This document shows, one piece after another, positions 36,580 to 47,100 of a stretch of 64,000 nt of DNA. How positions within the stretch are numbered: position 1 is the stretch's first letter; each line of letters opens with the position of its first letter. Made by a program: the position numbers and the translations under genes. The notes below the pieces were generated by a model that was not told the DNA's origin, did not search any database, and was given only the letters and a program-made list of their open reading frames with translations. This stretch comes from Patella vulgata (lineage: Eukaryota > Mollusca > Gastropoda > Patellidae). Where the stretch lies: NCBI RefSeq assembly GCF_932274485.2, contig NC_065884.2:27175540-27239539 (forward strand), written 5' to 3'.

Positions 36580-37136
36580 AATACTTTAAAGTTTGTCCCC
36601 GGAACACATTTTTGGATTGCTACGCACCCAGCCCGACATATATGAATTTCGAGTTACCTTTGGTATAATAAGCATCAAACGTATAACAAAAATAACCACG
36701 AATCGAAAAATAATAAAAAATAAATAAAAAGGAGGATATGTAATCTTGTAGGGGTAAATAATATTACGATACTATATAATAATTAATAAATGTTTATTGC
36801 ATGGAGCCAATTTAATATCTCCGAACCGTGGAGTGTTTACTCTTGATAGGGTTTAAAACAATGAAAAACAAAATTATCCAAATTTCCTATTACCTGTAAG
36901 CAAAGTGTTTACAATGTTTCAGTAACTGGTGCAATAAATCTGATTTGCAGGAGTTTTTTAAATGGTGAACGAGCAAATGGGCAGGGGGGGGGGGGGGTGA
37001 CGATAAATACGCACATCAAATGTGGGTGTACAAAAACAAAAACGTGCAAAAACGAAATTCAAACTGGAACGGACTTGTAGTCATCGTACACACTGTTTCG
37101 ACCCCATTGTCCTAATAATAACTAGTTTTAAAAAGG

Positions 37137-37334
37137 GCTATAACGTCCTACTTTTCTGCACCAACCGGATATTGAAGCAAGACATACCGTGTGCTGTGCT
37201 ATAACGTCCTACTTTTCTGCACCAACCGGATATTGAAGAAAGACATACCGTGTGCTGTGCTATAACGTCCTACTTTTCTGCACCAACCGGATATTGAAGA
37301 AAGACATACCCTGTGCTATGAGTAACAACTGTTT
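37137..37334 (-). repeat. SINE family A tail expanded to three 61-bp tandem copies
   Basis: ataacgtcctacttttctgc starts units at 37137, 37198 and 37259. The rest of this SINE (37962-38165) lies beyond a fold-back insertion. Confidence 0.85.
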
Positions 37335-37961
37335 AAGGACAATATTGGTGCCAGTCATTATCACATATGTGATAGAACTGGTTAAACACGTTCCAAATTT
37401 TATTTTATCACAGATATCATGGCTACGATAGATGCGTAATCAATGTTTCAACAATCGGAAGTGACGAACGCAAAAGGAAAACACGAGTTATCCCTCTATA
37501 TAACTGACTGAAGTGACTGGTAATAACAGATACATGGACGAATGTCTGCTCACTAATAATTCATTCGAAGACGAAAAGTTGTTGTGTGAGACTGTGAAAG
37601 GATATCTGACAATTCACAAAAAATTTATAAGCATAGAATGAATAAACACACGTGAATGTACGGACTGTTTCTATTTTTCTCGTGTTCTCTTATCTAATGA
37701 CATTTAATTACTTTTTTGAATTGGTCTTCGAAAGAATTATAAGTGAGCAGAAATTCGCCTATGAATCTGTTATCACTCGTTACTTCAGCCAGTTATATTT
37801 AGGGATAACTCGTGTTTACCTTTTGCGTTCGTCACTTCGGATTGTTCAAGCATTGATTACGCATCTATCCTAGCAATGATCTCTGTGATAAAATAATATT
37901 TGGAACGTGTTTAACCAATTCTATCACATATGTGATAATGACTGGCACCAATATTGTCCTT
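37335..37961. mobile_element. 627-bp fold-back element inserted in a SINE
   Basis: Ends AAGGACAATATTGGTGCC and its inverted copy. Inverted repeats of about 240 bp (37335-37575, 37718-37961) are roughly 88% identical and carry the palindrome CACATATGTG near each end. The SINE body resumes after it. The target duplication could not be fixed. No transposase. Confidence 0.8.
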
Positions 37962-38165
37962 TGAGGGTTATTTTCTGTGCACGTGCACGTTATACACGGG
38001 ACCTCAGTGTTTGGTACCGCTCGAACGACTGGACACCTTGCTAGACCATACGCCCGGTTCTACTGACAGGAGAAATCTAGGGGAACTTTCTCCGCCAACA
38101 CCGTGATCGAACCCTGGATCTCCTGATTAGTGAATCAACGGCGTATTCACGGCACCACCGTGGCT
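37962..38165 (-). repeat. SINE family A, 5' body and tRNA-like head
   Basis: gggttattttctgtgcacgt, acgggacctcagtg, ctcgaacgactggacac, then the B-box complement cgtgatcgaaccctggat. It continues the copy interrupted at 37334. Confidence 0.75.
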
Positions 38166-38232
38166 CAAACGGGTTTAAGATAAAAGTAATATATGTACAT
38201 GTACATTAAAATAAAAAAAGAGCCATACTTAC

Positions 38233-38262
38233 GATGTAGAGGCTGAGAAAAGGTCTTCGGTG
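38233..38262 (-). other. predicted 5' non-coding exon of the micro-exon gene
   Basis: The exon ends at a strong minus-strand donor CTACATC|GTAAGTATGG. Its 5' edge is placed about 27 bp below the TATA box and is approximate. It holds no ATG, so translation starts in the exon at 36492. The first intron is about 1.7 kb and contains a fold-back element and SINE pieces. Confidence 0.5.
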
Positions 38263-38288
38263 TAGTGAGATGCACATATTCAAACATA

Positions 38289-38296
38289 TTTATATA
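38289..38296 (-). promoter_or_regulatory. TATA box of the micro-exon gene
   Basis: TATATAAA is read on the minus strand within GCGCGTATATAAATATG. It sits about 55 bp before a consensus donor, at the right distance for a short leader exon. Confidence 0.5.
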
Positions 38297-38939
38297 CGCG
38301 CAAGGCACACCCTAATCATTTTTGTTTAAAGCGATCAATCTCAATTGCTCATCATATTCACATAAAACCTGTAGTATCAACCTGTCAAACATCAAGTGAT
38401 AATGGTGCATTGTAAAGTTGTATCAATTTTGGTGTTTTGTTGTATGTTACATATTAGAACGCACGTGGAAATTGGTAGAAGCTAATAAATTCAGAGAAAT
38501 ACAATAGTACAATGTTATTTTCGTTCCGTGTATTCGGGGCGTGTCCAGGAAGTTGAGCAGCGGGGGGTTTTGAGTGAGGTCTAGGGGATTACCCGCGAAT
38601 TTGATAAAATTAGGAGCTCTGAGACTATATTTTTACTCATTTAGGTACATAAATGTTTATTATTAAAATACAGTGTTCACAAAATGGTGGCAAGGCTTCG
38701 CATGTTACAAAATCGACATTGCAAGGAACTAACAACAATACCAAATAAAGTGAATGGAGTCTGCGGCCAGCTATGTTTAAGAAAAGCGGTTTCTGCGTAA
38801 TACCCTAATAAAAGCCAAGTGAATGTATTGATAATTAAAGTCTTTTAAATATAATTAATTCTCAGAACATTCTGGCTAGTGGTTTGATCCGGTGTCCGCG
38901 AATCAAAATCTGCGCATTACTGTACTGTATATGCCTTTA

Positions 38940-40435
38940 AAAAGAAATGCCTTTAGATTAATATTTTTGAAATAAGTATGTTTTTAAGTTAGTCTCAAAG
39001 CTATGGATGGAAGAGGACTCTGGAAAAGTTGATAAAAGATCATTCAACATTTTGGCCGCTCTGACGGAGAAAGCATATTCACCAGAACGTTTATTGTATT
39101 TGGGAATCATCAATATATTAACATCACTTGGAGAACGAAGGTTGGATTGCCGGGGAATATGGAAATCAAATAGTTCTTTTAAATAAGTGGGCGCAGAGTC
39201 AGAATAAATTGATTTAAACACATTCACAAGAGCACAAGGTAAAAATTTATGGACACACAAGAGCTTTAAATTGTACCCTCGCTCGAACCGGAAGCCAGTG
39301 GAGTTTCTGTAACTTAGTTGATATATGATCATATTTTCGTGTTCTAGTTATGAGCCGTGCAGCATTGTTTGTGCTTTTTGGAATCTGTTTAAAGCTGTTT
39401 CTGGTGCTCCTAATAGAAGGGGATTTGAATATAGTCCATATGCGATGTTACTAATGCTCTCACAACATTTGGCAGACATCGGTATTAACGTTAGTGCGTA
39501 ATCTCGAAATAGCTCTCTTTTGAAGATGTATTTTCCGTATGATACTGCTGGTTTGGGGAAATTAGAACATAATTCTTCGGTCACATAGCCAACATTCTTA
39601 GTCTGCTTCTTAGGAGATATAGAGCAATCACCGACGTCAATTGAGTCCGCTTTAAACTATTTTCTGTATTGTGCTTATGATATGACAATAAATTCGGATT
39701 TGTCATCGTTAAGTTTTAGCCTATTTCTGGCCACCCATCCTTGAATGTCTTGAAGACAAGCCTCTAGTCTACTAATAGAATTCTTAGAAGCAAGATAGTT
39801 GTTGTGCTGAAAGTAGTCATATATTTGGGTGTCGTCAGCAAAGCCGTTGTTTTCTACCACATGTCCCTATGATGTGACCAACTGGAAGAATGTATAGGGG
39901 ACAAAGTAGAAGCCCCAAGAGAGATCCCTGTGGAACACCTATTGTAACAGCACAGGTGTGAGGCACAGACCTGTTTATTTCCGAACTTTGTGTTCTATCT
40001 TGAAGATATGCCTTTATCCATGACAGTGTAGTACCACAGATCCAAAATGAACATTCCAGCCCTTGAAACAGAATACTATGATCTATATTATCAAAGGCAG
40101 CACTGAGATCCAAAAGTACTAGGTGCACAGCTAGATTCTTATCCAGTGCTAGGCCAATATCGTTATTAAATTTAAGTGTTGTGACAGATAATTCGAAATT
40201 TGAGAAGCAATAACTCTTTAAATAACCTTGCCGATGAATGGTAAGTTTGGAAACAGGTCGGTAATTCTTATACAGCTGAGTATCAAGGTTTGGTTTCTTC
40301 AACAAAGGTGATATAAGAGCTGACTTTAAGCATACAGGAACAGTACTAGAGGTTGCAGAATGATTAACAATGCCAGTAATGATTGGAAGGAGAACCCCCA
40401 ATACTATCTCCTCTTTTAGAAGCCAGGTTGGGAGA
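38940..40435 (-). mobile_element. CR1/L2-type LINE reverse transcriptase, decayed copy
   Basis: Minus-strand pieces in order: KSALISPLLKKPNLD, KNYRPVSKLT, LLDLSAAFDNIDHSIL, GVPQGSLLG, FADDTQIY (active-site box), AYGLYSNPLLLGAPE and RFQKAQTMLH (thumb), and SAPTYLKELFDFHIPR to FSVRAAKMLNDLL at the 3' end. The reading frame changes several times and there are internal stops, so it is dead. It begins next to a SINE at 40440-40634, which may have landed in it. Confidence 0.88.
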
Positions 40436-40439
40436 GGTT

Positions 40440-40634
40440 CACAGTCGCTAAGTGGGTAGGATGCTGGTTCGCTAGCCTGGAGGTCGCGTCTTCGATCCCT
40501 GCATTGGCCGACAAAGTTCGTCGGGATTGTTCGACGTGGTTTCTCCTCGTCAGTGGCGCAGGGCGGAGGACCTGATAAGGACAGCCCAGTTGGAGCAGAA
40601 CAGTAGGACGTTAAGCCCCATTCCATTCATACAT
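40440..40634 (+). repeat. SINE family A with internal deletion
   Basis: The head (cgctaagtgggtaggatgct, B box cgtcttcgatccctg) and proximal body are joined directly to the tail (gaacagtaggacgttaagcc). The middle of the element is missing. Confidence 0.85.
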
Positions 40635-41774
40635 GTTAAAATTGTTGGGAGAGGGATTATATAGGCTTTGGCTGTTTCCAAATCTTAAAATTAAATAGAA
40701 TAATGTTTATAAAAACAGATATGAGCAATTCAAATTTTGATATAAACTTTTTGTTGGAATATCTATTAGTGGTAGTAGGTGATTTCGTGCGGAGGTAAAC
40801 AGTCTGTGAAGTACAACACTTGCCACTGTACCTGTGTATCGCGAATTATAAACCGAATGTGTGAAGACAGTTCATACATATCACTCAAAAAATTTTCAGT
40901 ACAAATTCAGTTGATTCACGCTCGATTTGCTACTAAACAAACCCATCGGTTTATTTTCTCAACAGTGTGACCCGAAGTGACCGCGGATTTATTGACCTTG
41001 TATGAACTTATCCATAGCTATATCCTTACACCGAGAGAAATTATCTAGTCTCGGTGAAAAGAACCATGGTCATCTGGTAGAAAATTACTTTTGTATTTTT
41101 TGGAACGGAAAACAGTGTTTTTAGAAGCAAACTAACCTGTCGCACATGAGGAAGTCATTATACTAATAATAAAAGGCGAGACCTCTTTTTGCGGCGCAGG
41201 CTTATCACTGAGTAGTAAACCGTCCACAAACAATAATATAGGAAGCCTAGTGACGAGTGTAGTAAGTAGGCTATAGACTATAGGTTTGAGTCGAGATTAC
41301 TCGCTTTCAGTTCACTCTGTTTTTGCGATAACCAATTATGTGAGAAATACCATACTGACATTTGGTTTTTAAAAGTTGTACGCGAACTAAATGCGTTTGT
41401 TAGATACTGACAGAGCAGCCCCGAGTCGAACAATCGCCGCCCGAGCTGTCTTCGTCAGCTAGTTTCACAATATCGTGCAATAGGTGTATTAATGTGATTT
41501 TTAGGTTTAACCCCGCAAACAATGCCAAAATAGTGTTTTCACTGCTTACAGAAAACTGAAATTTAAAAAAAAATTTTTTTATGAGGGTGACCCTCCCTAT
41601 CGAGCTGCCGCTCGGTCTGCGCAGCCTCATGCCTGGCACATACTGTCAACATTGTATATTTTTCCGTTTCCGCCCTTCCCCCCACAATATATATTTCACG
41701 GCTACGTTGCGACGGTACCAGCATACCCAGTTGTTGACACCCATTACATCACTCCTGTCTAACAAATCATAAAG
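40635..41774. other. stretch between SINE and hairpin
   Basis: No gene recognised. It may be the decayed linker of the LINE on either side, but no coding match was seen. Confidence 0.3.
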
Positions 41775-41820
41775 CTGTGGTGTTACGGTGGCGGCATAGT
41801 ATTTCACCGTAACACCACAG
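41775..41820. repeat. perfect 16-bp inverted repeat with a 14-nt loop
   Basis: CTGTGGTGTTACGGTG pairs exactly with CACCGTAACACCACAG. Confidence 0.95.
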
Positions 41821-41997
41821 CCACTCTAACCATTCATAATACATCTAACTATCCCTTTACAGCACTTCACTCCCTACACATTTCCCCTCGTCCTACTTTC
41901 CCAAACGTCAACAACACATCTCATACATCCAGTTCGCTGATTAAACCTTGTACCACGTCTACTGGATAATATTCGCGGTTTATTAATGAACTGATCT

Positions 41998-42152
41998 CAT
42001 TCTACACACAATTCGTTTATAACAGTAGATTCATTTTCGGTTAACCAAGTTTCTGTAATAGCAAGACGGTCAATACGGTGATCTATAACAAACTCAGGCA
42101 ATAGTTGTGTCTTATTTCTGACAAATATAACATTATTAGAGTTGACAGGAAT
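41998..42152 (-). mobile_element. LINE endonuclease-domain fragment (CR1-like)
   Basis: The minus strand encodes VRNKTQLLPEFVIDHRID and LAITETWLTENES, the VRNK...ITETWL pattern of the apurinic-type endonuclease of CR1/L2-like LINEs. A stop follows after CVE. Its order and strand fit the 5' half of the LINE whose reverse transcriptase lies at 40435-38940. Confidence 0.65.
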
Positions 42153-42840
42153 TTAAGGAATGTCATAGGTGTGATAAGGTCTGTTGCAAGTTATAATAGA
42201 TATATACTTTTGTTTTCGTCTTCCAGCTCTTTTGTTGTTGTTGTTGTTTATTAATGATTTAACGTCAAATACATTAAATGTAATATTATGGACAGGTTGA
42301 TTTAATTAAATTATTTACACTTAATGGGTTGAAAAATGGTAAAAACACAAACTAAAATCGTCGGTGTACATGTATATCAAAAGTCACGTTAAAATTGGTA
42401 AAAACACAAAATAAAAAGTCCTTGTATATCAAGAAGTCAATTTAAAACGCACTTATAATCGCTGTTGTGAGAAGTCCTTTAATACGATTCACAGCGTTAG
42501 CGATTAAAGCATCCCATTGGGGTTTTTCTTGCGCATGACTCTTCCCTGATACAAGTTACAGCAACACAGAACAAAGCAATTAAAACAAATTAAAACATTT
42601 ATAGAAATAACAAATGACATTAAATTTTTATACATAAATTAAATTAAATGATATGCACTGTCACTGTTAATAATGGTTGTGTAGGTCTGTATTCTTTTTG
42701 TCATTGTTTTCCATATTCTTTTTGTCATTATTTCCCTAATTTATTATTATATTAAATCATACAGAAGGCTGAACCGCCATACTGCCCTACAACAATAGTT
42801 CCTTCCTATGTAACTAGATATGTAGTTCCCTATCTTAATG
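42153..42840. other. stretch between LINE fragments
   Basis: Contains a (TTG)n run at 42233-42247; no gene seen. Confidence 0.35.
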
Positions 42841-43870
42841 TCAATTTATTCTGATATTATTAAAGCATGCAGCTGGCTTAGCCACCAACCAGTTATCTGT
42901 CCATGACTATTGTTCTTAACAATTAATTCCCGTTTTGCTATGAATTTTGAGATCGGTTCATAAATTTTATATGGCATATTCCGAGAGGGGAAGAATTTTG
43001 GAGGGTATATTGAAGTTTGGCATCTTCCATTAAACCTCTTTCTTGGAGTCTTTTCTATTTCAATGTATTGCACGCAATGACGACATGATTAACGGTCAGA
43101 ATGTGACCGTATTAGCACTTAACTGGTTTATATTTATGGTCGGTAATTAAATCTTTAGTTCTCAGTCTTAAGCCACTTATTTTGCGAGATGGGTGATTGA
43201 CCTCAGTCTTTACAACCAGATCGTTATTTAATTTGAATCTAAAAGTATCTGCTGTGGCTAACTCAGTTTCTTTCCATTCTGATTTATTCTTAGTTTTAAC
43301 AATGCTGTTAAACTCATAAACACCATATTTTAAGTCTTCGGACTCGCAGAGGCTGAGTCCTTTGCGAGCCAGATTGTCCGCTGACTCATTGCCTACTATG
43401 CCAACATGGGGTGGTATCCATGTAAATTCTACGGTTTTATTTTATTTCGGAGGGACAAACACTTGCACGAATATTCTGAACAATTTCTGGTCTAGATGGT
43501 GTTTTATCATGTATTATTGACTTTATGCTGCTAAGGGAGACTGACACAATGACTGCTCTTTGAATAGTGGATGACACACGCCACTTTATGCTGCTAAGGG
43601 AGACTGACACAATGACTGCTCTTTGAATAGTGGATGACACACGCCACTCAAGTGCTGTGGATATTGCCTTTAATTCTGCGGTATGGATGGAGCATCCATC
43701 TGGTAGCCGTTTTGATATATTAACATTAAATTCAGAAATGACTACACCTAATGCAATTTTGGTTGTGTTAGGATCGCGTGATCCGTCCGTGTACATTTTC
43801 ACATGAGATGCCCATTCTTCGTTCAAGAATTCCCTCGATAGCATTTGAGCGTGTTCTGGATTTTCTTTCT
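42841..43870 (-). mobile_element. LINE with RNase H domain (I-clade-like), decayed
   Basis: The minus strand encodes VKMYTDGSRDPNT (RNase H strand 1 with the catalytic Asp), IHTAELKAISTALEW (catalytic Glu), and after a frame change VEFTWIPPHVGIVGNESAD with LARKGLS (C-terminal catalytic region). A Cys/His-rich YGHILTVNHVVIACN follows. A 63-bp tandem duplication lies inside the RNase H region. Stops and frame changes make it inactive. Confidence 0.82.
43521..43646 (-). repeat. 63-bp tandem duplication inside the LINE RNase H
   Basis: ctttatgctgctaagggaga starts copies at 43521 and 43584. The two copies are identical by eye and in frame, each encoding WRVSSTIQRAVIVSVSLSSI. Confidence 0.92.
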
Positions 43871-44546
43871 TCTTAACAATATTGTTTAGGCTTATGACAT
43901 AGATGTCATAGTGTGGGTTTAATAAAGTCCATGGGGCTTGATACGAAAATACCTTGTCAGTAATCTGATAGTGATCTAATCTTAGGTCTTTTAATAGATC
44001 ATCTGCTCAGTGGTCGAACGGTTGAATCTTTGATTTAACATTTCTTTTGAATTTGTTCCTTGATATTTTTGTACACTTAAAATTTGTTCCATGATAAACT
44101 ATCAATAAGCAAGAGCTGTTTTACGCAACACGGCCATAGTCACATATTGATCGTATCATGGACCCATATATCATTAGCAGGGTGGTTTTACTTGCTCACC
44201 AGACCCTGCCCGTCATGCATCTCATTACATTCAGAACATTTTTTCCTCTTTTTAACAATATTTTCAAAATGTGATATAAAAGCCATTTTGCGATCAAATG
44301 CCACCCATGGGAGCTTTGTCTGGTATTCTAGCAATTGCACGGCTTTACACACAATTTCAAGAGTTGTAGCTTGTCCAGAATCCAAGTTATGAGTAAATAA
44401 TTCTCGGATCTCGTTGGTATAATGCTTTAAGGGAAGTTGAGAGGCATCATTATTTTTCAGTATTGGAATTTCGGGTGACCCAGACTCTATTCTCAATAAT
44501 AAGTCGACATGGTGTTTAAGATCTTTAGTTTTCCCTAATATGGCGT
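43871..44546 (-). mobile_element. probable upstream part of the RNase H LINE
   Basis: A 102-codon minus-strand frame (44188-44496) and broken frames down to the RNase H continue the element in the correct order. No diagnostic reverse transcriptase box was seen, so this rests on position. Confidence 0.35.
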
Positions 44547-44720
44547 TCGGTTTCTAGACCTATGTTCCGCAGTTGTAGTTTTATCGGTGTCTAGATGGGC
44601 TTTCATACTTTTAAAATTCATTTTCTGGGGTTTCGGTGTCTAGACCTATATTCCGCAGTTGTAGTTTTATCGGTGTCTGGATGGGCTTCCATACTTTTAA
44701 AATTCATTTTCTGGGGTTTT
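44547..44720. repeat. 86-bp tandem duplication
   Basis: ttccgcagttgtagttttat occurs at 44565 and 44651, with matching flanks to aaaattcattttctggggtt; a few differences. Confidence 0.85.
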
Positions 44721-45350
44721 AAGCAAATGCTTTTACTTTTTATACGCTAAGTAACCAATTCTCTAATTAATATGACCAACTTTAGTGTTGTTTACTGAAC
44801 TGCTTTGTAGGCTTGCAAAGATCCCTGTCCATGAGAGTACCTTAGTCCAGCGGCTGAAGTGGGGGTTTCGCTACCTGAGCTGAAAATTGATGAGTCACAA
44901 TTTTTCTAGAGTAGTTTGTTGTGTAGATTTCGATTTTGAGCAGTGATGAGGTGTTTGATTGTTCTTAGCCGGTGGGGTAATATTTACACAATAATTATTA
45001 TCTTTGGGATTAAAACAAATAACATTTTGATTAATAAAAGCTACAGTAAACGGGAGCTGCCGTAGCTTAATGGATTATGCGCTGGTTTTGACGGAGAAAG
45101 TTTCTCGACTTTCGTACCATGTTAGGGCCATAACACTAACGGGTTTCAATTGATCCATTAAACTTTACTTGTTAAAAATCACATATCATTATTTTGTTAT
45201 TAAAAGTAAACACATTATGATAAATTATAAATTAATGTTATGATGGGTTAGATATGACAGTTTTATCAATGAGTAATGTATTGCCTATATGAATACTGTT
45301 TGATGTGATCGCACTATTCATGAATAACGACTTGCAGTGACGTCTTCTAA
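44721..45350. other. intergenic stretch
   Basis: Nothing firm. A tRNA A-box-like tagcttaatgg at about 45064 lacks a good B box. Confidence 0.35.
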
Positions 45351-45354
45351 ATTT

Positions 45355-46560
45355 GTCAGTCTGGAGGCTCATTGCCGGGGGTGTCTATCAAATGAACACA
45401 AAACCAGACCCAACTTTTCTAGTGTAAAATTTTACGTAGAATACGATGCCGAGGGGCGTTTTCGAGATATTCGGGGGCAAAGGCCAAATGAGGTCATTCG
45501 CAGTGAGAGTGAATGCGCAGTCATTCTTGTATCATGAAAACATGCTGAAAATGAACGAAAGTAATCGACCTTTCAATAAAAATGTAAACTTGCTAAATTC
45601 ACCTTTGTTCTTTGTGACCCCGGAGGTCAAAAGGTTAAATTTTCCATTTTTGCACTACAAAGATTTAAAGCAATAAATGTCAGCGTAAAATATAAAAACT
45701 AAAGCGAAACCTGTTCTAATTAATAATAGCAACATTTAAAATTTATCTTTAGGTGATCTTAGCACCGAACTTTAACTTTGGAATGTCGAAAAAGATCTTG
45801 CATAACAGAACCAAAACACTTCGAAACCTGTTTCAAAAATCCGTAAAAACTGTCAAATCAAAATATCTCCGATTTAGTTTCACAACGATTGCTGTACATA
45901 ATGAAACTAGTTGTCCGAAAACAATTGAATAGTTTCATGGCTGGAATCCAGCCTTCAAAATACGCAAAAACTGTCAAATCAAAATCTCTCAGATTTAGTT
46001 TCACAACGATTGCTGTACATAATGAAACTAGTTGTCCGAAAAAACAACAATTAAATAGTTTCATGGCTGGACTCCAGCCTGCAATTCGCTCGCGAAGCCT
46101 GCCGAACTTTTCCCCGGTAAGATTTACCAATACGACATTTATATCCCGCGCACTATTACGTATAATGCATCCGTCGGTTTTATCTAAGTCCGTGTTCCAG
46201 CGAAATTCATGAAAATTTATAAAAAATTTGCAAACTTTTCATCACGTCGTCAGATACGTGTTTTCTGGTCACAGATTAACGTCGGTTTTCCCAGATTGGG
46301 ATTCCCGGAAATCCACGCGGGCTGGAGTCCAACCATGAAACTATTCAATTGTTTTTCGGACAACTAGTTTCATTATGTATAACAATCGTTGTTAAACTAA
46401 ATCGGGGACATTTCGATTTGACAGTTTTTATGTATTTTTGGAACAGGTTTCGAAGTGTTTTGGTTCTGTTATGCAAGATCTTTTTCGACGTTCCAAAGTA
46501 AATGTACGGTGCTAAGACCACCTTAAAGGGGCAATTTCATTCTTGCTGCAACTACATAAA
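45355..46560 (+). repeat. dispersed repeat D, split by a fold-back element
   Basis: Left part 45355-45751 (accagacccaacttttctag, cgagatattcgggggcaaag, gtttgtgaccc-like segments) and right part from 46523 (aaaggggcaatttcattctt) match the uninterrupted, oppositely oriented copy at 51440-51880. Confidence 0.7.
45752..46522. mobile_element. 771-bp fold-back element at a TTAA site
   Basis: Terminal inverted repeats of about 205 bp (GGTGATCTTAGCACCG / CGGTGCTAAGACCACC) are flanked by TTTA (45748-45751) and TTAA (46523-46526). A 124-bp part of the left arm is duplicated in direct orientation (45833-45956, 45957-46080). The empty target is visible at 51471-51474. The interior is non-coding. TTAA use suggests piggyBac-type mobilisation. 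Confidence 0.8.
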
Positions 46561-46817
46561 ATGTCCCAATCTTCATTCTGGTCAACAAAATGTACTATTT
46601 TACAGTATTCCAATTAATTGATGATGTAAATTTCATCATAACTCGCCAAATTGAAAAAATTCAACTAGGCCATGAGCGTTTTCACAATTTCACCGAGACT
46701 GGTAAATCTGTCTACAAACAGAAAAAAGGGGGAATCCCATTGTCGCGCATTCGTAAGATGTCACCTTACTATTGACAGCTGGCTTCTCGCTATGATGTTT
46801 ACATTCTTTCCGGTAGG

Positions 46818-47087
46818 GGGGGTTGGATGGCTGAATGGTTAGCGTGCGCGCGCTGTATCATAAAGTCTGTCAGTGGCATTGAGTCGACTGGCGTGGTTTC
46901 GAATCCCCGGTTGTACGTGACAAGGAGTAGGGTCGCCTGTCCAACCTCGTGGGTTTTCTCCAGGTCCTCCCACTGCTAAAGACCCCTATGCGCAAGCGAA
47001 TTATTGAAAAAAAATTAAACCATATGTTAGTCCCGAAATGACCTAGTTTGTGTCGAGTGGACGTTAAACCCCATTTCTCTCTCTCTC
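46818..47087 (+). repeat. tRNA-derived SINE family B, full length with target-site duplication
   Basis: Head ggttggatggctgaatggtt (A box) and ggtttcgaatccccggttg (B box), body gtagggtcgcctgtccaacc, 3' end gtgtcgagtggacgttaaac plus (CT)n. A perfect 13-bp duplication TCTTTCCGGTAGG stands at 46805-46817 and 47088-47100. Confidence 0.93.
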
Positions 47088-47100
47088 TCTTTCCGGTAGG

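Noticed and set aside
45055-45165. tRNA or SINE head (tagcttaatgg)
   Set aside because: An A-box match only; the downstream B box is too poor and no family body follows.
45889-46212. 107-codon ORF
   Set aside because: It runs through the arms of the fold-back element; low-complexity repeat, no family.
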